NCBI RefSeq assembly: GCF_030915385.1
Contig: NZ_CP133268.1
Coordinates: 806,001 to 870,000 of the forward strand
Source of the DNA: Neobacillus sp. PS3-12
Lineage (GTDB): Bacteria; Bacillota; Bacilli; Bacillales; Cytobacillaceae
Length of the DNA stretch: 64,000 nucleotides
Direction of reading: 5' to 3'
Every line of letters starts with the position of its first letter. The stretch's first letter is position 1. Positions 46,401-57,502 of the stretch are shown piece after piece. Both the position numbers and the translations under genes were made by a program. The notes beneath the pieces were generated by a model. That model was not told the DNA's origin, searched no databases, and worked only from the letters and a program-made list of their open reading frames with translations.

Positions 46401-47461
46401 TATCTTACCCCATGTTTAGCTAAAACTAAGCGAATTTCAAAGTAATTAGCCGCTGAAACCTCATTTTTAATTAACTTTAATTGCTTAGATGCTGTTTTTT
46501 CGGCTGCTGTTATAATTCTTTTTTGTTTTTGCTGATCAACAAAATTATCGATAGAAAAATCCACCATATTTAAGGCAATCTCAACAATATGGTCTTCAAT
46601 TGTACTTGTTTTTAACTGTCTGTATTCAGCAACTTCCTCAAGAGAATATCCCCTTTTCAGCATCTCGTATGTTTTATAGGAGGAATTCGTCATCACTATT
46701 TTCTCATTTAAATTCTCAAGAATGGCATAAAGAAAGGGGAACTGGTTTTTATCTGTGGATATTTTTTCAATTAAGTAATGAAGTATATTTAAAAATTCAA
46801 GCTGGTACTGCTCAATGGTCATATTGAGCATTTCTGCAATCTGTATTGAGGTCTGCCCTATCCTTTTAAAACCTGTAAGCCGAAAAATAAGAATAGACGG
46901 GTTAAGACGATTATCGACTTGCAGACAAGCTGCTAACTCTTCATATAATTCTATGCCAAATTGGTTTCTTCCCAATTTGGTCTTTTGAAAAAAAGATTTA
47001 ACCCAGCTATGCGTCTCCTTATTTTTCTGGATCGGGATATAGTTTGTTTCTTTATTTACAAGGTTTGAAACTACTTGCACAAGCAATGATAACCTTTCCC
47101 AGAAACGCAAATCCTTTTGATGAAATTTCAACCCATTTAGATAAATTGGTGCAGGAAATTGGGTGCAGAGCTGTAAAAGGTATTCCTCTCCTGCTTTAGT
47201 TAATCCATAACGCTGGTCCCCACAAGAAATAACCCATTGTTGTTCTGATTGTTTATTAATTACAGCTTCAAGAGAGTCACGCGTAATAGAGGAATATACT
47301 CCAAAGTAAGGAGTTAATTGAAAAAGGTGCGCATCTTGAATCGTTTGTGAAGTTTTCTTTCCTTTTAAGAGATGATAAATGGAATATATAGTTCTTTCGC
47401 CATTAAGACTTTTTAAGCAATCAAGAACAACCCTGTCAAAATACGACATTCCACCCACCAC
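46400..47461 (-). CDS. ypbB: Helix-turn-helix protein YpbB
   Basis: YpbB-family protein, 353 residues, with an RQLKTSTIEDHIVEIALN segment near residue 290, the helix-turn-helix found at the C-terminus of RecQ-associated proteins. The N-terminal region is mostly helical without catalytic motifs. It is translationally coupled to recQ, which suggests a joint role in DNA metabolism. ATG 47461 follows AAAGGTGG. Confidence 0.9.
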   Translation of the reverse strand: MVGGMSYFDRVVLDCLKSLNGERTIYSIYHLLKGKKTSQTIQDAHLFQLTPYFGVYSSITRDSLEAVINKQSEQQWVISCGDQRYGLTKAGEEYLLQLCTQFPAPIYLNGLKFHQKDLRFWERLSLLVQVVSNLVNKETNYIPIQKNKETHSWVKSFFQKTKLGRNQFGIELYEELAACLQVDNRLNPSILIFRLTGFKRIGQTSIQIAEMLNMTIEQYQLEFLNILHYLIEKISTDKNQFPFLYAILENLNEKIVMTNSSYKTYEMLKRGYSLEEVAEYRQLKTSTIEDHIVEIALNMVDFSIDNFVDQQKQKRIITAAEKTASKQLKLIKNEVSAANYFEIRLVLAKHGVR

Positions 47462-47566
47462 CTTTAAGCAATGTTTAATCTTATTTTAACATGAAACTCT
47501 TACTCAAGTTTGTTAAAAATGTGGAATTGTGCCGAATCTAATCGATATCCTTGAATTATGACGTAA

Positions 47567-47935
<369 letters not shown>

Positions 47936-47967
47936 TAATTTTTAATTATACAGTTAAGCTAATATAC

Positions 47968-47995
47968 CCTCTCAGTATGAGAGGGTTTTTTATAT
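47968..47995 (+). terminator. fer terminator
   Basis: CCCTCTCA-GTA-TGAGAGGG followed by TTTTTT on +. Confidence 0.9.
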
Positions 47996-48007
47996 TTGGA
48001 ATTGCTT

Positions 48008-48038
48008 AAAAAAAACCGCTGATCATTTCATCTGCGGC
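48008..48038 (-). terminator. Terminator of the M23/LysM gene
   Basis: CCGCAGAT and ATCAGCGG (one mismatch) followed by TTTTTTTT on the minus strand. Confidence 0.75.
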
Positions 48039-48047
48039 ATAGAAAGT

Positions 48048-48821
48048 TTACTTTTTAGGGATAATCAATATTTGTTCTGTTTTGATTAAATCTGAATGAA
48101 GATGATTAGCTCTTCTTAGTTCCTCAACGGCAATATTACGGATCCGTGAAATCGAAGATAGTGTATCTCCCTGTTTTACAACGTATGTATGTTCTGAATT
48201 ATTTCTTATGGTTATTTGGTGATTTAATGTTTTTTCATCCTGCACACCGTAACGTGTACTTGCCTCCAAGACATTCTCTCCATGGTTTACCACCCCAGCT
48301 TGTACTACTTCGCCCAATCGTTTTTCCCCCAAAAGTCCTTCAGGGTCTAAAGCAAACTTTTTCTCATATGTCCATTCATTTTGATGCGTTTCAAAATGAA
48401 GATGGACACCTGTAGCTTGCCCGGACCTTCCCATTTTTCCGATTGTATCTCCTTTTCGTATCTGCTGACCAGATGTTACGAGTCTTTCATTTAAGTGAGC
48501 ATAGACCGTAACATAATTACTTGGGTGGTGAATAAAAATTACATTTCCGTAGCTATCTGAATAATAGGATTTTTCTACTACACCATCATCAACTGCAAAA
48601 ATGGGAGAATTTAATTTCCCAGCAATGTCGACTCCTTTATGTTTTCCTTGTCTTGTGCCAAAAGTATCTGAAATTATGCCATCCGCAGGCCATATCCATT
48701 CTTCTTTCAGATCACTTGAGTTAACCATGCTGGCTTGGGAGTGTTTGGCTCCTAAAAATAACAACCCGACACAAAGTGCCATAATTCCAGCAATCAAAAA
48801 CCTTTTTATGTAGTCTCGCAT
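48048..48821 (-). CDS. M23 peptidase with C-terminal LysM
   Basis: Exported peptidoglycan-associated protein. A signal or anchor helix (residues 8-25) is followed by an M23 domain with GKHKGVDIAG and VHLHFETHQ; the H-x-H and the upstream His-x3-Asp fit the zinc site. A LysM domain (YVVKQGDTLSSISRIRNIAVE) covers the last 45 residues. It resembles SpoIIQ-like or endopeptidase-type proteins, but I cannot choose between them. 257 residues, ATG 48821 after AGGAGG. Confidence 0.9.
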   Translation of the reverse strand: MRDYIKRFLIAGIMALCVGLLFLGAKHSQASMVNSSDLKEEWIWPADGIISDTFGTRQGKHKGVDIAGKLNSPIFAVDDGVVEKSYYSDSYGNVIFIHHPSNYVTVYAHLNERLVTSGQQIRKGDTIGKMGRSGQATGVHLHFETHQNEWTYEKKFALDPEGLLGEKRLGEVVQAGVVNHGENVLEASTRYGVQDEKTLNHQITIRNNSEHTYVVKQGDTLSSISRIRNIAVEELRRANHLHSDLIKTEQILIIPKK

Positions 48822-48963
48822 TTTGATCCTCCTTGTTTTATCCTTCCTTTTTTCACCATATGTAGGCTTTTTTCTATTTAGAACATCAGAGCAGATAAGT
48901 TGCCAAGCATACTTGTTATAATTTGGAGTTTTTTGCGATTTTATTCATATTTTTCGTTCTCAA

Positions 48964-49030
48964 AATAAAGAAAACTCGCCGATTGGCGAGCCCCAAAGGG
49001 CGAAGACAGAGGCGTAGTTGCACTTATGCG
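48964..49030. repeat. Dispersed ~66-bp repeat, copy 2
   Basis: Matches copy 1 (5887 onward) with about four mismatches, including the CTCGCC-GATT-GGCGAG hairpin and GGGCGAAGACAGA. After this copy an unrelated 15-bp-arm hairpin precedes TAGCTAAAAAA, which also ends copy 1. Confidence 0.8.
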
Positions 49031-49077
49031 ACGTAGGAAAGTGTAAATTTTGAAAAAAATTTACACTTTCCTATTAG

Positions 49078-49112
49078 CTAAAAAACCCACCCAAATTATT
49101 GGATGAGTTTGA
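49078..49112 (-). terminator. resE terminator
   Basis: AACTCATCC with GGGTGGGTT (two G-U pairs) and TTTTTT on the minus strand. Confidence 0.7.
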
Positions 49113-49181
49113 AGATATGAAATCCTTTTTTCTATGTTTCTCGTGAAACAAAAACAATCGGCAAATTTATTGTCATTCTTT

Positions 49182-50954
49182 CTATTTTCGCGGAAGGAAA
49201 AAGGAAAATGTCGTACCTTGGCCAAGCTTACTTTGAACTGAAATTTGTCCCCGATGGGCATCAATAATATTCTTGGCGATTGCCAGTCCCAATCCTGTTC
49301 CAGACCTTCCTCTTGTCCTTGCTTTGTCTGCTTTATAAAAACGTTCAAACACAAAAGGTAAATCTTCTTCAGGTATCCCTGACCCGGAGTCCTTAACTTC
49401 CATATGGATGCCCTTTTCGTCACGTATAATCGTTACTGCAACATACCCGCCCTTTGGAGTGTGTCTAATTGCATTATCAATTAAATTTGTAAGGACCTGC
49501 TCAATACGATCTGGATCAAATGAAAAATGGGTAATTTCTTCACTTATATTTGCACTAATATTAATTTCATTTTCCTTGGCAATCCCTTGGAATTTTCGAA
49601 TAATCCGATTAATAAAAGAACTAAGATCTACTTCTTCAATGGTGAGTTGAATATGGCCTGCTTCCATCCTCGCAAGATCCAATAATTCATTTACTAAACG
49701 GCCCATTCTCAAAGATTCGTCATAAATGACTTTAGCCATTTCTTTTTTCTCTTCCTCAGTCTCAGCAACATCATCAACGATTGCTTCACTATACCCTTGA
49801 AGCATGGAAATAGGCGTCCTTAGTTCATGTGAAACATTGGCAATAAAATCTTTTCGAAGCTTATCCAATTTCCGTTCTTCCGTCATATTCCTAACAACGG
49901 CGACGGCACCACGAATAAATTGATTGCTGTAGAGTGGGCTTACTAAAATGACCCAGTGCTGCCCTTGTAAAGATATTTCTCCTATTTGGTCTTTTTCTGT
50001 ATCAACTGCTTGTTTAAACAGTTCCATAACTTTTGAAGGGATCGATTCAGTGTCTGAGCTAAAACCACCCTTTTCATAATACCAATATTGGAGAAATCGA
50101 TCGGCTGGCGGATTTGTAATTAAAATGGTTCCATCCCGATTAAAAGTGATTACACCATCTGCCATACTGCTTAAAATGCTTGCCAGTTGTTCTTTTTCTT
50201 GACTTAATGCATTCATATTAAACTTTAGCTGTCTTCCCATTTGGTTAAAGGCTGTCGCCAATTCCCCAATTTCATCATGGGTGAGGATCGGAACTTTTGT
50301 GTCAAACTTTCCTCTTGCCACTTCAAATGCTGCTTCGCGCATTTTTCGAAGTGGTGCAGCAATTCTCGTTGACAGAAAGAAAGCAAAGATTGTTGTTAAG
50401 ATGATTGCAACGCCAGCAACAAGAAGAATAAATTTTGTTGTAGATTGCGATGTTTCTTTTACTACGTTTAATGATTGATAAATAAAAACGGCTCCATTTT
50501 TATTACCTGACAGATGAAGCGGAACACCTACTATGGAGTAACTGTCGTCACTTTGCTTTGTTGAGAGAGTTGAAACCTTTTCAACTTTTGTATGTCCATC
50601 GAAAACCTTCGATAATTCTTTATCTTTTTGTATAGCAGAAAACGTTAGTTTCTTTTTATCAACAGTATTAGGAGAATAGTAGATTTCACTTTTATCTTTA
50701 ACAATCACTACTCTAGTCACATCATCCAAAATTTCCCATGATATTTCTAAACCAAGTTGAAAATTACTATTTCCATGTTCTTCTAAAACGTTTGAAATTT
50801 TCTCGGCTGTTTTTGTTAAATCTTTTTTTGTTTCGACAATATTATAGTTATCAAAGTATTCTAGCAACATAACAGTCAGGATAAAAAGAACAAATGAAAC
50901 TAATAAAAGGATGGTAAACCAAAGTTTACCTACTACACTTCGTATTAAAATCAT
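49182..50954 (-). CDS. resE: Sensor histidine kinase ResE
   Basis: Membrane kinase of the ResDE system that senses oxygen limitation and nitric oxide and phosphorylates ResD. Transmembrane helices at residues 10-32 and 173-195 flank an extracytoplasmic domain; then HAMP, a PAS-like domain ([18 protein letters not shown]), the phosphoacceptor NVSHELRTP and N, G1 ([19 protein letters not shown]) and G2 (GTGLGLAI) boxes. 590 residues. It overlaps resD by 4 nt. Confidence 0.96.
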   Translation of the reverse strand: MILIRSVVGKLWFTILLLVSFVLFILTVMLLEYFDNYNIVETKKDLTKTAEKISNVLEEHGNSNFQLGLEISWEILDDVTRVVIVKDKSEIYYSPNTVDKKKLTFSAIQKDKELSKVFDGHTKVEKVSTLSTKQSDDSYSIVGVPLHLSGNKNGAVFIYQSLNVVKETSQSTTKFILLVAGVAIILTTIFAFFLSTRIAAPLRKMREAAFEVARGKFDTKVPILTHDEIGELATAFNQMGRQLKFNMNALSQEKEQLASILSSMADGVITFNRDGTILITNPPADRFLQYWYYEKGGFSSDTESIPSKVMELFKQAVDTEKDQIGEISLQGQHWVILVSPLYSNQFIRGAVAVVRNMTEERKLDKLRKDFIANVSHELRTPISMLQGYSEAIVDDVAETEEEKKEMAKVIYDESLRMGRLVNELLDLARMEAGHIQLTIEEVDLSSFINRIIRKFQGIAKENEINISANISEEITHFSFDPDRIEQVLTNLIDNAIRHTPKGGYVAVTIIRDEKGIHMEVKDSGSGIPEEDLPFVFERFYKADKARTRGRSGTGLGLAIAKNIIDAHRGQISVQSKLGQGTTFSFFLPRK

Positions 50955-51667
50955 TCATTTACTACCTCAAATTTGTAACCCACACCCCAAACTGTTACGA
51001 TCATTCTTGCTGCCTGCTCAGATACTTTGTTTAGCTTTTCACGAAGACGTTTTACATGTGTATCAACTGTACGTAAATCTCCAAAGAATTCATAATGCCA
51101 AACCTCTTTTAGGAGCTGTTCACGATCAAAAACTTTATCTGGAGCCTTTGCTAAGAAATAAAGCAATTCGTATTCTTTTGGAGTTAAACTGACTTCTTTA
51201 GCATCGGCTGTTACTCTATGTGCATCATTATCAATTGTTAAATGGGGAAAAACAATTACATCCTTTGTCGTCGTATCTGTTTGTAAATAGCTTGTTTGGG
51301 ATGACCTTCGGAGTAATGCTTTTACACGCAAAACCACTTCTCTTGGACTGAATGGTTTAACGATATAATCATCCGTACCTACTTCAAAACCTTGAACGCG
51401 GTTTACTTCTTCCCCTTTTGCTGTAAGCATAATGACTGGAGTTGCTTTCTTTTCTCGAAGTTCTCGGCAAACTTCAATTCCATCTTTTCCAGGCATCATT
51501 AAATCGAGCAAAATAACATCGTAGTCATTTGCATATGCCTTCGATAGGGCTTCATTTCCATCCTCTGCTTCATCAATGGAATATTCCTCACGTTCTAGAT
51601 ACATTTTTAATAAACGGCGGATTCTTTCCTCGTCATCTACAACTAAAATTTTCACGTCTTTTTCCAT
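50951..51667 (-). CDS. resD: Response regulator ResD
   Basis: OmpR-family regulator of aerobic and anaerobic respiration genes, including resABC, ctaA and nitrate/nitrite pathways in B. subtilis. The receiver domain has VVDDEE and phosphoacceptor Asp55 ([11 protein letters not shown]), Lys in MLTAKGEE; the winged helix ([24 protein letters not shown]) covers residues 130-235. 238 residues. A possible ResD-type TTTGTGAAC lies upstream. Confidence 0.96.
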   Translation of the reverse strand: MEKDVKILVVDDEERIRRLLKMYLEREEYSIDEAEDGNEALSKAYANDYDVILLDLMMPGKDGIEVCRELREKKATPVIMLTAKGEEVNRVQGFEVGTDDYIVKPFSPREVVLRVKALLRRSSQTSYLQTDTTTKDVIVFPHLTIDNDAHRVTADAKEVSLTPKEYELLYFLAKAPDKVFDREQLLKEVWHYEFFGDLRTVDTHVKRLREKLNKVSEQAARMIVTVWGVGYKFEVVNE

Positions 51668-52001
51668 TAATAAATCACCTCATGGTGTTATTTTACAAAA
51701 TGGTGTCCAATTTTGCTATGCTTTCAGTAAAAGCAGTTGAAATATGTACTAAAAATGTTCACAAAAATGAAAAAAAATTACCTATTTTTACTATATATAT
51801 TGAAAAATTAGTACTAGTTACTTGCATTTTTTATTAAAATAATTTTTCTCCCATAAAAAAATGATAAATACTTTCTAAGCTGTGGTAAAAAGTCCCCACT
51901 TTTTAATAGTGAGGACTATAGTTAATATTTGCAAAGTGACTAAAAAGTATAACATTCTATAGGTGAGATTTGAGAAATCACTCTATTTCAGACTAGTTAC
52001 T
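51668..52001. other. resD upstream region
   Basis: A 334-bp AT-rich stretch without a gene. It contains the resABC terminator (51886-51918) and, nearer resD, TTTGTGAAC at 51757-51765 on the minus strand, one base from the ResD-box TTTGTGAAT. I find no convincing -35/-10 pair. Confidence 0.45.
51886..51918 (-). terminator. resABC terminator
   Basis: AGTCCTCACT and AGTGGGGACT (one G-U) followed by TTTTT on the minus strand. Confidence 0.85.
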
Positions 52002-53189
52002 TTAGGATCCTGCATAGGAATGTAATCCTGCAATGACTAAATTAACAGCAATTAAATTAAACATAATAATAACAAATCCGATTACTGCCAGCCATGCAGA
52101 TTTTTCTCCATGCCAGCCTTTTGAAAGCCGAAGATGTAAAAAAGCAGCATAAAATAACCAGGTAATTAATGCCCAAACCTCTTTGGGGTCCCAACCCCAA
52201 AATCTTGTCCAAGCAATCTGCGCCCAAATCATGGCAAAAATCAAAGCTCCTAAGGTAAAAACTGGAAAGCCAATTAACACAGAACGATAACTTATTTCAT
52301 CGACCAAATCTAGTTTTATATTTCTTACAAATGGTTGCAGTGCAGCAGCGATTCGTTTCCTTAACACAAGTCGAATTAGCGAATATACTAACAATCCACT
52401 GAAAAATGACCAAATGACTGTATTCATTTTTTTTGCATTAATGATGGCTGGCACCGAGAAAAATGGCTTAAATTTATCTTTCGTGATCAATTCGCCTTCA
52501 TGAGGCCCTACAAGGGCAGGCATTGTGTATTCTACCTGTGCCTGGGCTTTAGTTTTATCAATCCAATTAAATTTTTCATGATAGCCAATACCGGTAAATA
52601 CCGAGGATACGAGAACAAATCCTATTGTCATGACCAACCCAAACATGACAATCTCCAGCCAAAATGTTCGGGCTCCTGCTTTTGTTTGATCAATGACTTT
52701 GACAAGATAGATTAATCCTGCGGCAAAACTTATTGAAAGAATTGCCTCGCCAATCGCAGCTGTCGTAACATGGATTTTAAGCCAGTCACTTTGCAGAGCT
52801 GGAATTAATGGGGTAATATCTCTCGGAAACATACTCGCATAGGCAATAATTAAAACTGCCACTGGCATCGTAAATAATCCTAATAGAGGAGTTCGATAAA
52901 TAAAATAAACAAGAATAAAGGCTCCCACTAACGCCATGCCAAAAAAGGTGGTGAATTCAAAAAGGTTACTAACAGGTGCATGTCCAGCTGCAATCCATCT
53001 TGTAACAAAATACCCCAATTGAGAAATGAATCCGACAATTGTAAGAACTACGGCAATTTTTCCCCATCGATTCGTGCCTTCTTTTTCATTGACTCCTTTT
53101 TTATATTTAATTGCTCCTCCAAAAAACAAAGTGGCAATTAAATAAAGAATAAAGGCAATATAAAGCAGATTACTACTTAAATTCACCAA
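52002..53189 (-). CDS. resC: Cytochrome c biogenesis protein ResC (CcsA type)
   Basis: System II haem-handling protein: eight or more transmembrane helices and the tryptophan-rich [20 protein letters not shown] motif flanked by conserved histidines. It works with ResB to deliver and attach haem to apocytochromes, including QcrC. I use TTG 53189, 8 nt after AGGGGG, giving [13 protein letters not shown] aligned with B. subtilis MAELSSNLLF; the upstream GTG overlaps the resB stop. 395 residues. Confidence 0.92.
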   Translation of the reverse strand: MVNLSSNLLYIAFILYLIATLFFGGAIKYKKGVNEKEGTNRWGKIAVVLTIVGFISQLGYFVTRWIAAGHAPVSNLFEFTTFFGMALVGAFILVYFIYRTPLLGLFTMPVAVLIIAYASMFPRDITPLIPALQSDWLKIHVTTAAIGEAILSISFAAGLIYLVKVIDQTKAGARTFWLEIVMFGLVMTIGFVLVSSVFTGIGYHEKFNWIDKTKAQAQVEYTMPALVGPHEGELITKDKFKPFFSVPAIINAKKMNTVIWSFFSGLLVYSLIRLVLRKRIAAALQPFVRNIKLDLVDEISYRSVLIGFPVFTLGALIFAMIWAQIAWTRFWGWDPKEVWALITWLFYAAFLHLRLSKGWHGEKSAWLAVIGFVIIMFNLIAVNLVIAGLHSYAGS

Positions 53190-53202
53190 GATTACTACCC
53201 CC

Positions 53203-54825
53203 TTATTCACTTTTTTTCGTTTGAAGTTGATCCTCCGGCATCGTTATGTTTGTATCTCCCAAAATTGCTTCCATTTCTCTTATTATCCCGTACCAATTTT
53301 TATTGGTATGAGCAGCGACCCATGTTTCACCATCTTTCCTTTGGATCCAAATTCTGCGGTGATTCCAATAGGCTCCTTGGATCACGCCAATCATGAATAT
53401 AATACCGCCTAAAATAATAACCCAAATCGTTGAGTCTTTTCTTACAGTCAAGCCTGAGACATTCTTTGTACCGATTCCTTTAAACTTCATTTTATATTCG
53501 TTATTTCCAAAAGGTTCAATTGTCTGTTTAATAGCAACGAAGCTTGATTCTCCTTTTGGTTGATCGGGAGCTTTCATTCTAAAGACAAAGGCTGGGTTAT
53601 TAGGAATCCTTGATTTAGTTGTAGGTTCACCGCTTTTTGAAAATTCAAAATCCGGAAAATAGCTCAAAACCTCAACTGAATAGCCGTTACCCAAATCATA
53701 TTTATCTTTGGGGTTAAATAGATTGATGGTCAAATCACCATAGGGTTGATTCGTTTGTTTGTTTATAAGTGTAAAAGACATCGTATTTAATTCGTTTAAT
53801 TTATAGTCCACTTGATATAAAGAAAATCCGTTGAAACTAAGTGGATGATTGACACGAATAGGAAAATCCTCGACCTTCTTTAAAACTGGTTTTTCTCCAA
53901 TAATTGTCCCTTTTGCTGCTTTATATAGCGTAACGTTCGATTGATAATTTTTGGGAATCATGCCGACTCGGTCAATAGTGGCATCAAATGCCTTATTATC
54001 CTTGTTTTTGCTGTAGTCTTGCTTGATGAACTGATTATTTTTTACAAAATATTCACCGTTGGTTTCGGGAATTACCTTTGTCTCACCTTCACGTACCCAC
54101 AACACTTTATCCACATACATTCCTGGAATAAATCTAAGCATCCCGCCAATTAAAAAGATGATAAGTCCGATATGATTGACGTAGGGACCCCAACGGGAAA
54201 AACGATTTTTTTCAGCCAGTAAATCACCGTTTTCTTCTCTTACGTGGTATCTCTTTGCTTTCAAGTTTTCTTTAACCCTTATAAGATCCTCTTCATTTAC
54301 ATGTGTAGAAATCCCAAACAATCGTTGTCGATTTAAAAAACCTTTATGTCTTGTCACTCCTTGTGCCTTTAGGGCCTTATATAAAGGAATAACGCGGTCA
54401 AGACTACAAATTACGAGTGAGACCCCGATCAGGGCCATCAAGAGTAAATACCACCATGAACTAAATAAATTATTAAAACCGAGTTGGTAATAGATTTTTC
54501 CAAACCAGCCATACTGTTCCTGATAATATTGTTCAGCTGGCATTGTTTGCGGGATATACATTTCCTGCGGCAAAATTGTTCCAATTGCAGAGGCAACAAG
54601 GGTAATCAGGATTAACCAGACGCCCACTTTTACGGAAGAAAAGAAATTCCATACTTTATCGATAATCGTTTTATTATACGTCTGTGAGCGGCGGGCACTA
54701 CCCTCATAGCGCATATCAATTACTTGACTCCCAGTCTCTTCCTCCTGAAGAATCTTACCGCATGCTTCACAAAAAGCCGTGCCATGTGGATTTACATGCC
54801 CGCATTCACATTTAACATCATTCAT
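53203..54825 (-). CDS. resB: Cytochrome c biogenesis protein ResB (Ccs1 type)
   Basis: Membrane component of system II cytochrome c maturation. A short zinc-ribbon-like N-terminus ([18 protein letters not shown]), then transmembrane helices near residues 70-90, 130-150 and 215-235, a large extracytoplasmic domain and a last helix near 470-490. ATG 54825 (540 residues) has GGGGAG at 8 nt; the earlier GTG in frame is rejected. Lies between resA and resC. Confidence 0.94.
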   Translation of the reverse strand: MNDVKCECGHVNPHGTAFCEACGKILQEEETGSQVIDMRYEGSARRSQTYNKTIIDKVWNFFSSVKVGVWLILITLVASAIGTILPQEMYIPQTMPAEQYYQEQYGWFGKIYYQLGFNNLFSSWWYLLLMALIGVSLVICSLDRVIPLYKALKAQGVTRHKGFLNRQRLFGISTHVNEEDLIRVKENLKAKRYHVREENGDLLAEKNRFSRWGPYVNHIGLIIFLIGGMLRFIPGMYVDKVLWVREGETKVIPETNGEYFVKNNQFIKQDYSKNKDNKAFDATIDRVGMIPKNYQSNVTLYKAAKGTIIGEKPVLKKVEDFPIRVNHPLSFNGFSLYQVDYKLNELNTMSFTLINKQTNQPYGDLTINLFNPKDKYDLGNGYSVEVLSYFPDFEFSKSGEPTTKSRIPNNPAFVFRMKAPDQPKGESSFVAIKQTIEPFGNNEYKMKFKGIGTKNVSGLTVRKDSTIWVIILGGIIFMIGVIQGAYWNHRRIWIQRKDGETWVAAHTNKNWYGIIREMEAILGDTNITMPEDQLQTKKSE

Positions 54826-54844
54826 ATTCAAAACTCCCCGCACA

Positions 54845-55369
54845 TTATGGTTTAATTTGATTCATTAAATCCCTGACCGTTTCCTCTGTTAATTGACCGG
54901 TAAAGTACTTTACCACTTTTCCGTTTTTGTCAATTAAAAAAGTTGCAGGAAGTGGGTCTATGCCGTAGGCAGCTTGAACTTGACCATCCTTATCAATAAC
55001 TATTGGAAAATCGAGATTATGACTTTCAGCAAATTTAGTAACTGCCAGTTTTGATTCACTTACATTTACAGCCAATACCTGTACCCCTTTGTCCCTAAAT
55101 TGATGATATTGATTGTTTATGTAGGGCATTTCTGTTGCACACGGCTTACACCATGTTCCCCAGAAGTTGAGAAACACACCTTGGCCTTTATAATCTGAAA
55201 GCTTATGCTTATGCCCCTGCATATCAGTCAAAACAAAATCCGGTGCCGTTTCTCCTACTTTTACTTCTATTTGCTGGTCTTTTGTAAAATTTTGATATAA
55301 AGTATAGGCGACAGCTATACCTAATACAAGTAAAATGACCGTTCTGATCATTAAACGTTGTTTTTTCAT
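54845..55369 (-). CDS. resA: Thiol-disulfide oxidoreductase ResA
   Basis: Membrane-anchored thioredoxin-fold protein that reduces the CxxCH cysteines of apocytochrome c on the outer face. N-terminal anchor helix (residues 8-26), active site WCKPC with Cys74 and Cys77 in NFWGTWCKPCATEMP, and the conserved cis-Pro segment GIDPLPATFLID. ATG 55369 has GGGGGAGG upstream and gives 174 residues; the longer open reading is intergenic. Confidence 0.96.
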   Translation of the reverse strand: MKKQRLMIRTVILLVLGIAVAYTLYQNFTKDQQIEVKVGETAPDFVLTDMQGHKHKLSDYKGQGVFLNFWGTWCKPCATEMPYINNQYHQFRDKGVQVLAVNVSESKLAVTKFAESHNLDFPIVIDKDGQVQAAYGIDPLPATFLIDKNGKVVKYFTGQLTEETVRDLMNQIKP

Positions 55370-55461
55370 ATTGCCTCCCCCTTTGAACCAAAACCAATAA
55401 ACTCTCCTATACCAATTATTAGCATAAATACCGTGATAACGCACGAAATTATGCATGAATT

Positions 55462-56199
55462 TTAAGATTTTTTTTGATGCGTTTCCATGGCAAGAGCCCT
55501 AAGTTGTTTTACCTCGTGTGGAGTAAGTTCCCGTGCATCCCCTGCTGTTAATCCTCCTAGAGTTAAAAACCCATAGCGTTCCCGTTTTAATTTTAATACT
55601 TCATGTCCAATAGCTTCGAACATTCTGCGAACCTGGCGATTCCGCCCTTCATGAATAGTAATTTCAATGATTGCAGTTTGTTTTTTGTTATCCATTGAGA
55701 GCACTTTCACCTTTGCTGGAGCAGTTTTCCCATCATCAAGCATGATTCCTTTTTCAAGCTTTCTTAAATTTTCTTTAGAGGGAATTCCTTTTGTTTTGGC
55801 AACATAGACTTTCTCAATTTCCCCGCGTGGATGCATAAGGACATTTGCAAATTCTCCATCGTTTGTCATAATAATTAAGCCAGACGTATCATAATCAAGT
55901 CGGCCAACAGGATAAATTCTCTCCTTTATGTTGGGAAAGAAATCCGTTACAACTTTTCTTCCCTTATCATCTAGGACACTTGAAATAACGCCACGAGGTT
56001 TATAAAGCAAAAAATATACAGGGATTTCCTTTTGAATAGGAATCTCATTAACTTCAACTTTATCTGATGACGAAACCTTCGTACCTAGTTCTTTGACTAT
56101 TTGTCCGTTAACCTTTACCTTCCCTCCGGTAATTAGCTCTTCAGCTTTTCTTCTCGATGCAATACCGGCACGAGCTATTACTTTTTGCAATCGTTCCAT
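55462..56199 (-). CDS. rluB: 23S rRNA pseudouridine synthase B
   Basis: Isomerises a uridine in helix 80 of 23S rRNA. The N-terminal S4 RNA-binding domain (MERLQKVIARAGIASRRKAEELI) is followed by the catalytic GRLDYDTSGLIIMTNDG (Asp) and RNRQVRRMFEAIGHEV. 245 residues, as B. subtilis YpuL. It precedes resA by about 90 bp without an obvious terminator, so some resABC transcription may come from rluB. Confidence 0.95.
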   Translation of the reverse strand: MERLQKVIARAGIASRRKAEELITGGKVKVNGQIVKELGTKVSSSDKVEVNEIPIQKEIPVYFLLYKPRGVISSVLDDKGRKVVTDFFPNIKERIYPVGRLDYDTSGLIIMTNDGEFANVLMHPRGEIEKVYVAKTKGIPSKENLRKLEKGIMLDDGKTAPAKVKVLSMDNKKQTAIIEITIHEGRNRQVRRMFEAIGHEVLKLKRERYGFLTLGGLTAGDARELTPHEVKQLRALAMETHQKKS

Positions 56200-56305
56200 C
56201 TTAAGATCACCTCAATATTTTCTTTCACAAATACTTCATATTCTTTCCTAAGAATTATGACATAATTCCTCTTAATTTCAAAGTATCGAATTCAAATCTA
56301 CATAA

Positions 56306-56351
56306 CAAAAAAAGCAAGTCTATATGGCTGTGCCAATTTTGACTTACTTTT
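56306..56351 (-). terminator. Terminator of dacB-spmA-spmB
   Basis: AAGTAAGTC and GACTTGCTT pair (one G-U) across a 20-nt loop and run into TTTTTTT on the minus strand. Confidence 0.7.
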
Positions 56352-56371
56352 AACGCTTTATTTTCCCATAG

Positions 56372-56908
56372 CTACTTTGCCCCAAACATGAAAGCAACCA
56401 CTGCTATGGACACCACGATCCCAAAAATATCAGCTAATAAACCAACCTTTAAGGCATCGCCCATTTTTTTGATTCCAACTGCCCCAAAATATACAGTTAA
56501 AACATAAAAGGTTGTATCTGTACTGCCCTGCAGAACTGACACAAGCCTTCCAATAAACGAATCTGGGCCATGGACGGCAATTAAATCACTTGTCATTCCC
56601 AGTGCTGCTGTTCCTGAAATTGGACGAATAAGCGCAAGCGGGATAATTTCAGCTGGGATCCCTAAATGAGTCATTGCAGGACGTATCCATTTTGTAAGCA
56701 CCTCTAGTGCTCCCGATGCACGAAAAACAGAAATTGCCACAAGCATCCCTACTAAGTAAGGGATGATTGAAAAAGCAATCTTAATTCCTTCTTTGCCACC
56801 TTCAACAAAGCTCTCATAGGTAGGGACCTGTTTATAGGTCCCATATAAGAGGATAAAACCAATTAATACTGGAATAAAGGCAAGTGATATCAGTGATAAT
56901 AATTCCAT
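56372..56908 (-). CDS. spmB: Spore maturation protein B
   Basis: Mother-cell membrane protein needed with SpmA for full dehydration of the spore core. Nucleoside-recognition (Gate) fold with several helices; RPISGTAALGMTSD and GSTDTTFYVLTVYFGAVGIKK are family blocks. 178 residues. It starts 6 nt after spmA. Confidence 0.95.
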   Translation of the reverse strand: MELLSLISLAFIPVLIGFILLYGTYKQVPTYESFVEGGKEGIKIAFSIIPYLVGMLVAISVFRASGALEVLTKWIRPAMTHLGIPAEIIPLALIRPISGTAALGMTSDLIAVHGPDSFIGRLVSVLQGSTDTTFYVLTVYFGAVGIKKMGDALKVGLLADIFGIVVSIAVVAFMFGAK

Positions 56909-56914
56909 TCATCC

Positions 56915-57502
56915 TCATCCTTTGCGGCTTCTTCTGAAATAAAAGAAACGGTCAATTAAAATTGCACCGATCGCCGATATAATTGTAGCGATTAATGTTG
57001 GGACGACAATTTCAGTAGGGGAAGAGGAGTGATAAGTCATTCTAATTGCAATGACTGTCGATGGAATAATCGTAATACTCGCTGTATTAATGGCTAAAAA
57101 CGTTACCATTGACCTGCTGGCTGTTTTTTTTCCGCCATTTAACACCTGAAGCTCTTCCATCGCTTTTATACCAAGTGGTGTGGCTGCATTCCCCAGTCCA
57201 AACATATTTGCAATCATATTTGATAATATATAACCCATTGCAGGATGCTCCGGTGGCACTTCTGGAAAAAGCCGTTTGACAATTGGTCTAAATAATTTGG
57301 CAAGTCCTTCAAGAAGTCCTGACTCTTCAGCAATCCGCATCATTCCAAGCCAGAAGACAAGGACGCTTATAAGACCAATACAAAGGGTAACTGCTTCCCT
57401 TGCACCCACAAAAACCGCCTTATTGATTTCCTCCAATGTGCCATTAACGATTCCAAAAACAATCCCAATTAACGTCATGATCACCCAAATATAGTTAACC
57501 AT
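56915..57502 (-). CDS. spmA: Spore maturation protein A
   Basis: Partner of SpmB in spore core dehydration. Gate-domain membrane protein with the conserved ILSNMIANMFGLGNAATPLG and LNTASITIIPSTVIAIR-like segments (here INTASITIIPSTVIAIR). 195 residues. Its ATG 57502 lies inside the dacB 3' end (8-nt overlap). Confidence 0.95.
   Translation of the reverse strand: MVNYIWVIMTLIGIVFGIVNGTLEEINKAVFVGAREAVTLCIGLISVLVFWLGMMRIAEESGLLEGLAKLFRPIVKRLFPEVPPEHPAMGYILSNMIANMFGLGNAATPLGIKAMEELQVLNGGKKTASRSMVTFLAINTASITIIPSTVIAIRMTYHSSSPTEIVVPTLIATIISAIGAILIDRFFYFRRSRKG

Larger units (their letters stand above)
48822..49181. other. 360-bp region between resE and the M23 gene
   Basis: No gene. From high to low coordinates it holds the resE terminator, a strong inverted repeat GGAAAGTGTAAATTT / AAATTTACACTTTCC (about 49034-49074), the second dispersed repeat and the M23-gene leader. 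Confidence 0.7.
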
